Position numbers and translations under genes: made by a program. Positions 1 to 8,205 of a stretch of 20,270 bases of DNA are shown in pieces. Source of the DNA: Paramacrobiotus richtersi (Eukaryota; Tardigrada; Eutardigrada; Parachela; Macrobiotidae); assembly GCA_034698045.1 (NCBI GenBank), contig JAQGAU010001249.1:1-20270 (forward strand), written 5' to 3'. The notes beneath the pieces are model-generated. The model made no database searches. It saw only the letters and a program-made list of their open reading frames with translations, and was not told the DNA's origin. Position 1 is the stretch's first letter. Each line of letters begins with the position of its first letter.

Positions 1-424
1 AAAGTGGGAAAACCAAAGACTGAAACAATGATAAGCGCGCATTTGAATCAACTTTACGAAAAACGGAATTTATGTAACTGATTCTTTTATTACATTTCGA
101 AATAACTGAGTCGGTATGAAGCTTAAACTTTAATTCGCGATCAACAAACACTCCGAGATACTTAACGTGATCTTTTTGTGGAATTTCGGAACCAGACAAA
201 AAATACTTGTTTTTACTTTGTACAGTTCGTTTTCTCGAAAAGCACAAATGAACCGTTTTCACAACATTAAACGATAGCTGATGATTACTCATCCAGGTAC
301 TCAAACTGTCCAAATCATCCTGCAGGATACTTGCAAGAAAGCCGCGAGGTTCCTGTCGACCATCGTCCGCTGCCGCGTCTGTAATATCGTTGTTGTGGTT
401 TCGGTTCTTCAGCTTTATAGACTA
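1..424 (-). pseudogene. Non-LTR retrotransposon reverse transcriptase fragment
   Basis: Read on the minus strand, one frame stays open for about 140 codons and runs off the left edge of the window. It has the order expected for the palm-to-thumb part of a LINE reverse transcriptase: an NDI motif, an ADD motif (AADD in place of the usual YADD or FADD), then LQDDLDSLSTW, LSFNVVKT, HVKYLGVFVDRELKF and a closing SKCNKR segment. The enzyme would copy element RNA into DNA at a nicked target site. NDI and ADD are closer together than in intact elements, so a few codons have been lost between them. No ATG-led start exists; this is an internal piece. Clade (CR1/Jockey-like) cannot be settled by eye. 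The 83-codon frame overlapping at 315-566 is a shadow. Confidence 0.75.
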
Positions 425-752
425 CCCGATACATTAATTCTAAACTTATACATGTTTGTGTTAAGCGCCTAACTTTCTGTTTTCGGTATAATGACCCCTT
501 TTTCCATCGCGGCCACTGAAGGCTACAATCGTAATTCTCTACATCAGCGGCCAACATCTGCTCCAACGATCCCAGCCTATTTCCGCGTTTTTTCCCCCAC
601 GTCCACAGAGAGGTTCAGATGCAATTCGCGTTGCATCGATATGGTATGAGTTATTCGAAGCGGTAACGATTCAGGAAGCACTGTCTAAAATAGCGATTTT
701 CAAATAAGACCGTGTGCATCAAAGAGGGACCGTACTACAGAATTTCTAAGAC

Positions 753-1046
753 TTAGGGGACAAGAAAATATACATTAACAGTTGCTAACCGTTGGTACGA
801 ATATCGGTTAGCCGTTAGCCTATGATTCTTGAGCAAACCCAGAAAATTTAAAATGATCTTCTCTTGTGACATAACCGAGTTCCGCGTCCGGTGGTTTATT
901 TTAATGATTTTATTGAAATCTCTAGCTATACATACAGAATTCGCTGCGCTTGGTTTCAGTTCTAAATTTTTGCAGATATAATCGTCAATTTTCCACATCC
1001 TGGGCCTCCAGAGAATGATGCATCCAGATAACATCGCAAAGATCAT
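753..1046 (-). pseudogene. Non-LTR retrotransposon endonuclease-like fragment
   Basis: A 97-codon minus-strand frame. Its middle reads SVCIARDFNKIIK, which resembles the catalytic GDFN block of LINE apurinic-type endonucleases with Gly changed to Arg. About 40 residues later RYSYQRLATVNVYF resembles the following pTR...T.iD block. The spacing and the intervening NFLGLLKNHRLT (f..ll...gL in the family) fit the C-terminal half of the nuclease. It lies upstream, on the same strand, of the reverse transcriptase at 1-424, the normal EN-RT order. In intact elements these motifs are usually well over 1.5 kb apart; here they are about 0.6 kb apart. The Gly-to-Arg change would inactivate the nuclease. 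The call rests on pattern only. Confidence 0.45.
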
Positions 1047-1289
1047 GCCCTTTCTCGGACAGGAACCCCCTCTTTCTTTGTCATTTATCTATAGTATCGC
1101 GTAAGGACGGATTAACAACAGCTCGAACAAGCTGAAAATCATATCGCATATAAAGCAGTGCATGTTCGGTAAAAACGCACTTAGGCCTTTATTGTCCGAG
1201 CCCCCATCCAGGTTGTTTGATTTCATGCCCATCTACATACAGCTTGCGATAGCGTTTCTTGTGCTTTTTGTAAGCCTTAGTCAGTTTAA

Positions 1290-1481
1290 TCTCATGTGGC
1301 TCGACCGAAAAAGCGTTTTCAAGCTAATGCAGCAGAATTATATCATCCTGCTGATGGCGCCAAAAGAAAACCTTGTGATTTTTCCGCACGAGCAGAACGG
1401 CCACCGAAACCGAGCCGCTGGCAGTTTCTGAAAAAAGCTGATAACAGAGAAACTGAAAGGGACATTGAGGAAAGTAAGTAA
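1290..1481 (+). pseudogene. Small basic ORF, possible exon, unknown
   Basis: A plus-strand frame of about 60 codons, rich in Lys, Arg, Pro and Glu (ARPKKRFQANAAELY near the start, RWQFLKKADNRETERDIEE at the end). It runs into GAAAGTAAGT, a good match to a splice donor, with the frame closing on the intron side. A TATAAA (TATATAAA-like) sequence lies at 1149-1154. A hydrophobic frame overlaps at 1162-1431, but its composition fits a shadow. I do not recognise the protein. It lies just before repeat copy A and faces the same way as the PC4-like and JmjC remnants. Confidence 0.25.
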
Positions 1482-1551
1482 TTATCACAACCTGTCCAGA
1501 CAAACGCAATACTCCCTAACAATAGTACTGGGAAATATATACTGTACAGCA

Positions 1552-2145
1552 ACTTGCTCGCGCAATAAGCATTTTTCATTCGACTTCCGGTCTTTGTGGT
1601 GACATTGCATGCTTATTTTTGTGGACGTATAATTGTGCTGCCCAAAGGTGACTGTGCGAACTAACTTCCGACACAAATAGGCGGTTACACAAGACTGACA
1701 GGTTATAGAATGCATTTCGATGACGGAATTTGAGCGGAAACAGGGAAGTGTTGCACCGATGAAGAACGTACGCGCGATTATGATGCAGCCTAAGACACTT
1801 CAGGAAAAAGCTGTAAAATCTGATATGTCAACCCGGTGCAAGCTAGGTGACGCGCACGAGATACTTCGCACGCTAGCCGACCTAGTTTATGTGACCTTTC
1901 TGCCTACAGGGCTCCATGGAGTGTGAATCCAAATCAGGTTGATGAGTAACTCAGACTCGGGCCGAAATTCTCGAAGAGTATTTCTACATATTGCGATGCC
2001 TTGTTTTCTGCAAATCGACATGTAAAAATTGTCGTTTATTTAACGTGACATAATGACGGTCAAACACAACAGGGAGACGTCGGGCATTGTCACCCGGCGG
2101 ACATCGCCAGCCACTATTCAGTTTTTCCGTTGCACATCGAAGATG
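1552..2145 (+). repeat. Dispersed direct repeat, copy A (~0.6 kb)
   Basis: This aligns along its whole length with 3530-4230 in the same orientation. Clear anchors are CTTGCTCG at the start, ACTTCCGG..TTTGTGGTGACATTG, CGTATAATTGTGCTGCC, GAAACTGGGAGGTGTTGC-like, CGATTATGATGCAG, GACGCGCACGA.ATACTTCG, GCCTTGTTTTC.GCAAATCGAC and CAAGGAGACGT.GGGCATT. The copies differ by many substitutions, so the duplication is old. Copy A lacks about 107 bases present in copy B (3805-3912). Similarity stops at an AAG-ATG near 2145, the possible start codon of the next ORF. No inverted termini were found. It could be a promoter-bearing spacer, an LTR, or a non-autonomous element. Confidence 0.85.
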
Positions 2146-2583
2146 TGCCGGGCGGTCGTTCGGTATTTGCGGACAGCGTGCATCTGCTTGCCTTACCGCC
2201 GCGAAAATCTCATCCGGGACGCGATCGAATTCAACATAGTCGCCTCGAGGCGCAACATTGCGACGCTCACGGTTACGCATACTGTACACGATTTCAACAA
2301 GTAAGTCAGACATGGTCCGGATAAATGTGCACAAAATATTAGCATCATTCCACTACAGGATCTGCGCATTTATAAGCTCTGCGGATATATGATAAACGAA
2401 GCATATGCTCGCACACTGTTGTTTCGTTCCGGTCTATGAAATTTGTGAACTTGACATCCTGGCCAGCCGGAAATCTCTGAGCTCAACTATATAACGTTCT
2501 GCTATTACAGGAGCGTTATGCGTGCTCACGGCTTCGCGCGCAGTTATTTGCCACAATTCCGGCATGAGTCTGCACTAGCGTAA
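2143..2583 (+). CDS. Possible two-exon small gene, unknown
   Basis: The ATG at 2143 sits exactly where repeat copy A ends. Exon 1 (2143-2300) ends at AACAA|GTAAGT. A pyrimidine-rich acceptor ending CTATTACAG closes a 210-base intron at 2510. Splicing keeps the frame (phase 2) and adds about 24 codons to a TAA at 2581-2583, giving 76 residues. The protein begins MCRAVVRYLR and has ENLIRDAIEFNIVASRRNI in exon 1. I recognise no domain. A 116-codon minus-strand frame (1984-2334) covers the same bases and cannot be excluded by sequence alone. The TATA box of the PC4-like gene follows 118 bases downstream. Confidence 0.3.
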
Positions 2584-2700
2584 CGACGTTTGCCACGCCT
2601 CTGACAAATCTCTCAGACCCAAAATACGCCCCATCTCTCAGAAGTCTGGGATCTGAACAGCGTTCGGTTGGATGTTTATCGTTTGAGTCTTGTCTATGGG

Positions 2701-2709
2701 TATATAAAG
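2701..2709 (+). promoter_or_regulatory. TATA box for the PC4-like gene
   Basis: TATATAAAG is a full match to the TATA consensus. It lies 89 bases before the ATG at 2790, so initiation about 30 bases downstream would leave a short 5' leader of some 60 bases. The ATG has A at -3 and G at +4. Confidence 0.5.
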
Positions 2710-2789
2710 TCATTGCCGTCGAACACTGCTCATGAACCAGTTGTCCTTTTTTACGCTTTTCACTCAACAGCATCCCAAACATTAGCAAC

Positions 2790-3462
2790 ATGGTTCTTAG
2801 ACCAGAGGAAGTAATCGGCCTCAATCCTTTCTCCAGTGCAGCAAGATCAAGCACAGCGACTCCGCTGCCGGTTCTCAGTCCGGAAGCAGAAATCAAACGA
2901 AAATTCGTCAGTGGGAAAATCGCTTTTGACTGGGATCGATACCATGTGATCAAGTTTGGGTACAACAAGTTTATTTGTGTACGGCTGACTGCAACCCAGT
3001 CTGACGACCTACAGTTTGCGTTGTGAGACTTCACGCTGGACCAGACCTCGAAATGGGTTCCAATAACGAAAGTAATTACGCTCTCTAAACGCAAAATTCA
3101 CCCGGTTCGTGGGCTTGCTGGGGAATGGATTCCTGGATTGTCAGATTTTCGATCCCATCAACGCTAACAATTAGGGACATATGTCGCATCTCCACAATCT
3201 GGGGGAAAGCGTCTACTTCAGGTGGTTCTTGTATAATGGAACCCCATTGGCAAATATCCGCCAATATTACGTTACAAACTTGGGTCAGCATAAACCGACG
3301 AAGGTAGGACTATCAATGGGGTGGCGCAATTTTGACTCCTTGTCCTCGCATATTCTGGATGGATCCATCGTTGAGGAGGTTCAGAAACTCGTGGATGGAC
3401 ATGGTCTCCTTTCCTTTCCGGATAATATAAGGCTCATTGGAACAATTTCGGATCTCCTGTGA
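2790..3462 (+). pseudogene. Tandem PC4/Sub1-like ssDNA-binding protein, broken
   Basis: PC4 (Sub1/p15) domains are small dimeric folds that bind single-stranded DNA and act in transcription and replication. Two copies can be read. Domain 1 (about 2930-3090, frame of the ATG at 2790) has RYHVIKFGYNKFICVRL, then DLQFAL-stop-DFTLDQ and WVPITKVITLSKRK. Domain 2 (about 3187-3400, next frame) has HNLGESVYFRWFLYNG, LANIRQYYV, HKPTKVGLSMGWRNF and SIVEEVQKL, matching the PC4 order of strand pair, IREYY, P-x-KKGI-S-L, W, C-terminal helix. Breaks: TGA at 3024, and TAA 3165 plus TAG 3172 with a frame change between the domains. The upstream about 45 residues are low-complexity Ser/Pro/Ala, as in many PC4 proteins. 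The gene lies between the two repeat copies. The 192-codon minus-strand frame opposite (2516-3094) is taken as a shadow. Cellular or viral origin is unknown. Confidence 0.65.
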
Positions 3463-3529
3463 CAGAAGCATGTTAGCCTATTGAAGTACTACTGCATGCG
3501 CTGCAACGACGAATCACTGACCTTTGCCA

Positions 3530-4230
3530 CCTTGCTCGTGCAGTAAGCATTACTTGTTCGACTTCCGGCTTTTGTGGTGACATTGTATGCTTATGTTTGT
3601 GCGCGTATAATTGTGCTGCCTAAACGTGACTGCGAATCAACGTCCGACACAAATACGGGGTTTTACAAGGCTGACAGGTTATACAACGCATATTATTGGA
3701 GGAATTTTAGCAGAAACTGGGAGGTGTTGCACCGGTGAAGAAGGTACACGCGATTATGATGCAGACTATAACACCTAAGGAAACATCTATAAATTCTAAT
3801 ATTTCCGCAATCTTCCAAAACCTGTAGGCACTAGAGTATTATTCGGGACAAGTAGTCAGCATTACAGAGAAATGCGCAGCAAGAATGAGTGCCAAACCCA
3901 AACCAAGAATTGTTCCCACTGCGAGATACGAGACGCGCACGAAATACTTCGCTCGCTAGCCGACTGAATCTATGTACTAATTCTCACCACACGGACTCCA
4001 CGGAGTGCGAATCCAAATTGGGTGGATAACTCAGACTCTTGGGCAAAAATCTCAGAAAGTATTTCTATGTATTACGGTGCCTTGTTTTCCGCAAATCGAC
4101 CTGAAAAAATTGCTGTTTATTTGACGCGACATAATTACGGCGAAACACAACAAGGAGACGTTGGGCATTAATACCAGGCGAACGCACATTGCCAGCCATT
4201 ATTCAATTTTCCCGTTGCATATTAAGGATG
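3530..4230 (+). repeat. Dispersed direct repeat, copy B (~0.7 kb)
   Basis: Partner of 1552-2145, same strand. It begins about 68 bases after the stop of the PC4-like gene and ends at GTTGCATATTAAGGATG. The ATG there opens only five codons, but another ATG-led frame starts at 4261. About 107 bases (3805-3912) are unique to this copy; they are either an insertion here or a deletion in copy A. Sequence upstream of both copies is unrelated, and so is the sequence downstream, so this is not a simple tandem duplication of a gene-plus-spacer unit. Confidence 0.85.
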
Positions 4231-4260
4231 GATGATTTGCATTGATTAATTTTTGCATCC

Positions 4261-4915
4261 ATGCCAAAGGCGCTTAAGAAATGGTACGTCTCTCCCTCTG
4301 AAGAACACCAGCTGCTGGTTTTATTTCTGAACGCAATCGACGACAGAGCTATTAGCGCACAAGCGCGAGACTTAGTCACAAGGCGAACTTCTGCTACCCC
4401 GAAAAACTCGCAGCAGCCGGAATTCGGGTGTACTGAACGCTGTAGATCGAAGAAGAACTGATTTTAACTTGCCCCAAAGCTGCATATGCCGGTTTCAATC
4501 ATGAACTTAACCTCCATGTAGCAAAAAATTATTTCGACAAGTGTTGGATGGAGACAATTGCGACCGACTTCGAGCCCGATCCCAGCGATGTGCAATTCTG
4601 CCAATCATTTTTCAATCAAGTGCATTCCGATCTGGCACACGGAAAAGCTAATGCGAAAGCGGACTTAGTTGGTAATGGTCTAGTGACCCCTGCAGAATAC
4701 AGTTCATCAGAAACGTAGAGCAACATGTAGGTCAACAATTGCATCAATGTGGATTCAACCCGCAAGCCAATATTTCAGCCTTTTACTTCAAATCCTTTAA
4801 ATCTTTTATAACAGTGCAGTTCAGGAAGGATCCTGAATACTACGCCTATAAAGGCGCCTGCATGTGTTCTATTCTGAAGTCAGCGAGTCATTGCCGTAAA
4901 TGCTCAGAAATGTAG
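4261..4915 (+). pseudogene. Unrecognised protein remnant, three frames
   Basis: Coding-like sequence passes through three plus-strand frames. The first runs from the ATG at 4261 (begins MPKALKKWYVSPSEEHQLL) to 4461. The second, 4446-4718, has no usable start and includes NYFDKCWMETIATDFEPDP. The third, 4676-4915, includes VEQHVGQQLHQCGFNP and ends in a Cys cluster (CMCSILKSASHCRKC). The overlaps imply two small indels in one older gene. The final Y..Y...C..C spacing faintly recalls the C-terminal part of THAP/P-type transposases, but I would not assign it. It starts 31 bases after repeat copy B. The following region may belong to the same protein. Confidence 0.4.
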
Positions 4916-6511
4916 TCTTGGTGCGGTACGGTGGAAACACTTAACTGTCCAAGGCGGTTCGGTACAGGTCCTTAGCTGTCCACATGGTTTCTAAGCCCAT
5001 TTCATTAGTGATTAAGTGATTATGGATTTATCACTTCTTAAAACCGAAGCATACGCAATGTGTCAAGACACGCGAAGGAGTGCGGTACCAGGACCAAAGG
5101 CAACTCAATGCGCCACAGGTATGATGTGGTTTTTACTGTAGCATATCAATAAGCGATTCAATATATTAAAATTGAAACACCTTTCCTGAAATCGTTTTCT
5201 GTAGAAACGTTATATGATAAAGATATGCAGTCTCTATTTCGACTACTACAAGTACAAGTACTCCTGCACACAAAATATCAAAGCGGTGGACTACAAATAC
5301 TATTAACCCAACTAACTCCAGTCACTTTGGAACAGCAAGCATTACCCTTCTGAAATAAAATCAAGGAGGCTCTAATTTCATCTTTGCAAAGTGTAAGCAA
5401 ATATTACTCGGAATTCTGCAGTTGATTTTACAGGGCTGCCGCTGGCTTTCGATCATTTTATAAACGGGGATATCTAAATTCGCAATCCTATATGGCGGCA
5501 TGCACATCACAAGCTCCCAGTACCTGTTACCGCTCTGACTCTGAAAACCCAGAAGTGGCAAAATAAGTTCTGCTACCAGACGATTTATTATAAAACGAAG
5601 ATAACCATACAAAACGCAACTACCCCCTATCGTGATACCTTCAGTTGGAGGACAGCTAACTGTGGTGGTGCCTAGGCATTGAGTTGGCGATCCAAAACTG
5701 TCGACATCAGGAGTGTGTTGTGCATCGACATCATATCACAGGTGTTCGCTGTAAAATGAGCCTATGCCCTAAGAAGGAGCCCACACAAGGACCCCTGAGT
5801 GTGGGAATGGGGTTAAGTAATCCTTTAAAACGCCAGTGGCTGGTGTAGAACTGGAACCACAGGGCCACAGAAAGTGGGCGTAGTGTTACGCCTTAGCCGG
5901 GTGAAAAACCTTCAAAAAGCGGGCCAATTTTTGCAGTTTCACAGGAACATGTTCGTGTTGTGCGTTTGGCAAGGAACCTTCTGCAGAGGGAGACAAAATG
6001 GGCAGTGGAGGTCGTGGGACCATTCTGCTACGCGTGAGAGTGATAGGACAAAGATTTGCTGTCCCGCGATCCAGTTGGCCTCAAGGTCTCAGAGTACCTC
6101 TTAGGGTCCTATACACCAGGCGCGCGGGTTGCTAAGCATAACTGTAATCTTCGCACGGGGTGGATGGAAACATCTGCTGTTATCCGGAAAAGGATGAAAA
6201 CGCTGCTTCTGTGTGAACCATGATTAACTGTAGCCTCTCTTTCGGGTGGGGGAAACTCGCATTCCAGGAGGGAGGAGGGCAGAGAAGCATGCAGCATACC
6301 GTGAGCGGGCGAGTATAGAATAGTCTTCAAATACAATGTCCAACTGGGTAATACCAGACTGACACAGCGTGAGGCGCCGGGAACAGGACCTCATTGGTCA
6401 ATTGGCTTTAACTGTAGAACAGTACGAAGAAAGTTCGTTGCAGTAAGGTCGCTACGCCCTATAGGCGGGTGCATAGAAAACCATATTTATTTTATTCTCA
6501 CCATTACCTAA
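4916..6511 (+). pseudogene. Long decayed reading frame, unrecognised
   Basis: The same plus-strand frame that carries the Cys cluster before it continues to 6511 with roughly 17 stops in over 500 codons, about half the number expected by chance. Open blocks of about 45-70 codons fall at 5150-5350, 5426-5563, 5660-5845, 5897-6034, 6047-6220 and 6305-6511. The 5897-6034 block reads SQEHVRVVRLARNLLQ, then VEVVGPFCYA, which could be a Q-motif and damaged Walker A loop (GPxGxGK) of an SF1-type helicase; this is a weak guess. 5150-5350 is Leu/Gln-rich (LFRLLQVQVLLHTKY). Competing shadows exist on the minus strand (5361-5612, 6109-6336). If real, with 4261-4915 it is one large protein. A diverged direct repeat of about 31 bases lies at 4937-4991. 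Confidence 0.3.
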
Positions 6512-7075
6512 GGGCGCCAGGACACCTAAGACGCTTTTCTTTTGTTTTTTTGCTTTTTTTGCACACATTTAAAGCAGTATTCATGAATTTTATTATTTGG
6601 TTCGGTACCAGATTCGTGATCTATCGCTGTATTCCTGCCTTGTTGTACCAGTTTGTTGTATGCGTGCGGGCTAGTTCTAAGCATCGTTTTGCAGGAATCC
6701 ATATAAAGTGGTTGCAAAGCCAATCTATTACTGTCAACCGGCCTCGGAACTGAAAAACCCCATGGATAACTGGTGTTACGCTCCCGCCCGCGGTTACTGC
6801 ACAAAATAATGAAAAATATTACATTCTAGTGTGCTGCAGCCTGCAGCTCTCATACACAGCTTAGAGTACACTATATTTTATTCCAATCCTACCGATGTGC
6901 GTTGTCCTGTTGCTTGTGTTAAGAATTGGTATATTATGCGACTATGCCGACTAGTACGCTCAATACAAATCTGAATTAAACGTTGGTCGCTGAGGTAACG
7001 TTGCCACGTGCGCGAAATAACAGTAGGCGCTGTACGGCTCGTGTAAGCCAAAACGTAACGTTTTTCTGGTTGCAG
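6512..7075. other. No gene recognised
   Basis: There are overlapping frames of about 90 codons on both strands (6469-6753 plus, hydrophobic; 6526-6804 minus, basic), but neither shows a domain. A T-rich run (TTTTGTTTTTTTGCTTTTTTT) lies near 6538-6558. A pyrimidine-rich acceptor-like sequence, TTTTTCTGGTTGCAG, ends the stretch at 7075. Confidence 0.5.
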
Positions 7076-7219
7076 AAGTTTACCGTCGGAGATTCCTTAG
7101 ACGCGAGAATTAGCAAGTCGGAAACAAACAGCATATCCAGTGACGTGGAGGAATAAACCGGTGATTCCGATACAGTGACTGACAACGACGACAACGACTT
7201 GGATTCGAGCAGCCACTAG
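7076..7219 (+). other. Acidic Ser/Asp-rich frame before JmjC gene
   Basis: Directly after the acceptor-like TTTTTCTGGTTGCAG the frame reads SKSETNSISSDVEE, a TAA at 7154, then TGDSDTVTDNDDNDLDSSSH to a TAG at 7217. Such acidic, disordered stretches are common next to chromatin or DNA-binding domains. It lies just upstream of the JmjC remnant in another frame, so it may be an eroded N-terminal exon of that gene. The evidence is composition and position only. Confidence 0.25.
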
Positions 7220-8205
7220 ATTGTCATCTGCGCCGGATTCAGACAATTCGGGATGAAGATCCTAACAGCGGCGTAACGACGTGGTACCTTTATGTATCTG
7301 GGCACTATTCCGCGTTTCCCATACACACAGAAGATCTGTACACTTAATCCGCGAGTGTGTGCGTCTTTGGTAATGTCGGAGCGTACAAACAGTGGTGCAT
7401 TATCCCTGTGCGTTACCGTGACCAGGTGGAGAAACTTTTGCAAGGTGAACGCGTATGCCGTGCACAGCGGTCTTGTGACTGTTCGTGTATGGTATACAAC
7501 TCGTGGGACATTTTGATTGCTGCCAAATATGACCACATCCTACAAACCAGCAAACAAAATAAAGTCAATAGGGAATGTGGGGCGTACTAGGGTATACATA
7601 AGGTATATCGCGGAACAGGAGTATCTTAAAGGGCTTTAGTATCATAAAGGAAAGGACTGACTGCTGCATCTGACTGACAACATCTACATGGCTGCATCGG
7701 GCTTATAAAGGAACATAAACCGGTCCTGAACCTTCTGGGAGGTTCAGGGTCAAAAAGATCGGTATGCGCCATCCCGAGTGTTCGGGGGCACTCGGATGCG
7801 CCCAAAAATAAACTACCAAGAAATACAATCGATAAACGCACACGATTAAAACAATCAACACTCATACATACGTATGTAGGAGGCAAAGCTTACAGAAATG
7901 GGTCGTCGCCGAAGCGGTTGCTACCGGCAGCGAACCGGGGAAGCAATAGTTTGACTGAATTTTTATTGGGAAAATACGTAAATGATGTAAAGGAACCAAT
8001 TCGCTGTGAGCGAAACGTACAAGCGTTGAAGCGGCTGGAAAATGTCGTTTCCCCTTTTTGTAAGTGCCGAACCCGACAAACGCAAGCGCTTACACCGATC
8101 CTCATTCGAAAAGGGACCAGCAAAAAGGCGCAATCTAACAACGAAGAAATAAAAAAGAAGACAAATTTAACAAAAAGAACTGGTCGTAATTCGCCTTTCC
8201 GCTGA
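7183..8205 (+). pseudogene. JmjC-domain (demethylase/hydroxylase-like) pseudogene
   Basis: JmjC proteins are Fe(II)/2-oxoglutarate oxygenases, many removing methyl groups from histones. One plus-strand frame spans about 340 codons. It reads SGVTTWYLYVSGHYSAFP, then IHTEDLYT with the H-x-E iron ligands, then VFGNVGAYKQWCIIPV, where Lys and Trp match the oxoglutarate-binding block of KDM4-like domains, then YRDQVEKLL. About 60 residues on come CGAY-stop-G and VYRGTGVS, where the third iron ligand His is expected; it seems lost at the TAG. Stops: TAA 7345, TAG 7588, TAA 7627, TAA 7645, TGA 7675. The last 175 codons (7678-8205) are free of stops yet contain no ATG; they are basic and Lys/Asn-rich toward the end and match nothing I know. 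Same strand as the PC4-like gene. The minus-strand frames here are shadows. Confidence 0.65.
7725..7748. repeat. Short perfect inverted repeat
   Basis: CCTGAACC and GGTTCAGG flank an 8-base loop inside the JmjC downstream frame. It is probably chance or structural; no terminator role is implied in a eukaryote. Confidence 0.4.

Larger units (their letters stand above)
1..1046 (-). mobile_element. Decayed, internally deleted non-LTR retrotransposon
   Basis: This joins the endonuclease-like and reverse-transcriptase pieces into one minus-strand element whose 3' part lies outside the window. The stretch between them (about 425-752) shows no recognisable domain and is too short to hold the missing fingers and palm of the reverse transcriptase. 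The 5' end cannot be placed; no target-site duplication or tail is visible. Confidence 0.5.

Noticed and set aside
1485-1715. Minus-strand Cys/His-containing frame in repeat copy A, considered as a piggyBac-type zinc finger
   Set aside because: Copy B breaks the frame and the Cys spacing does not fit.
1984-2334. 116-codon minus-strand ORF across the end of repeat A
   Set aside because: No recognisable domain, and half of it lies in the repeat whose other copy does not keep the frame open.
2516-3094. 192-codon minus-strand ORF, the longest ATG-to-stop frame in the window
   Set aside because: It lies opposite the PC4-like gene. The plus strand shows domain motifs, a TATA box and a good start context, while the minus frame shows no domain, so it is most likely a shadow. 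It is not fully excluded.
6469-6804. Overlapping ORFs of about 92-94 codons on both strands
   Set aside because: Complementary openness over a biased-composition stretch; neither shows a motif.
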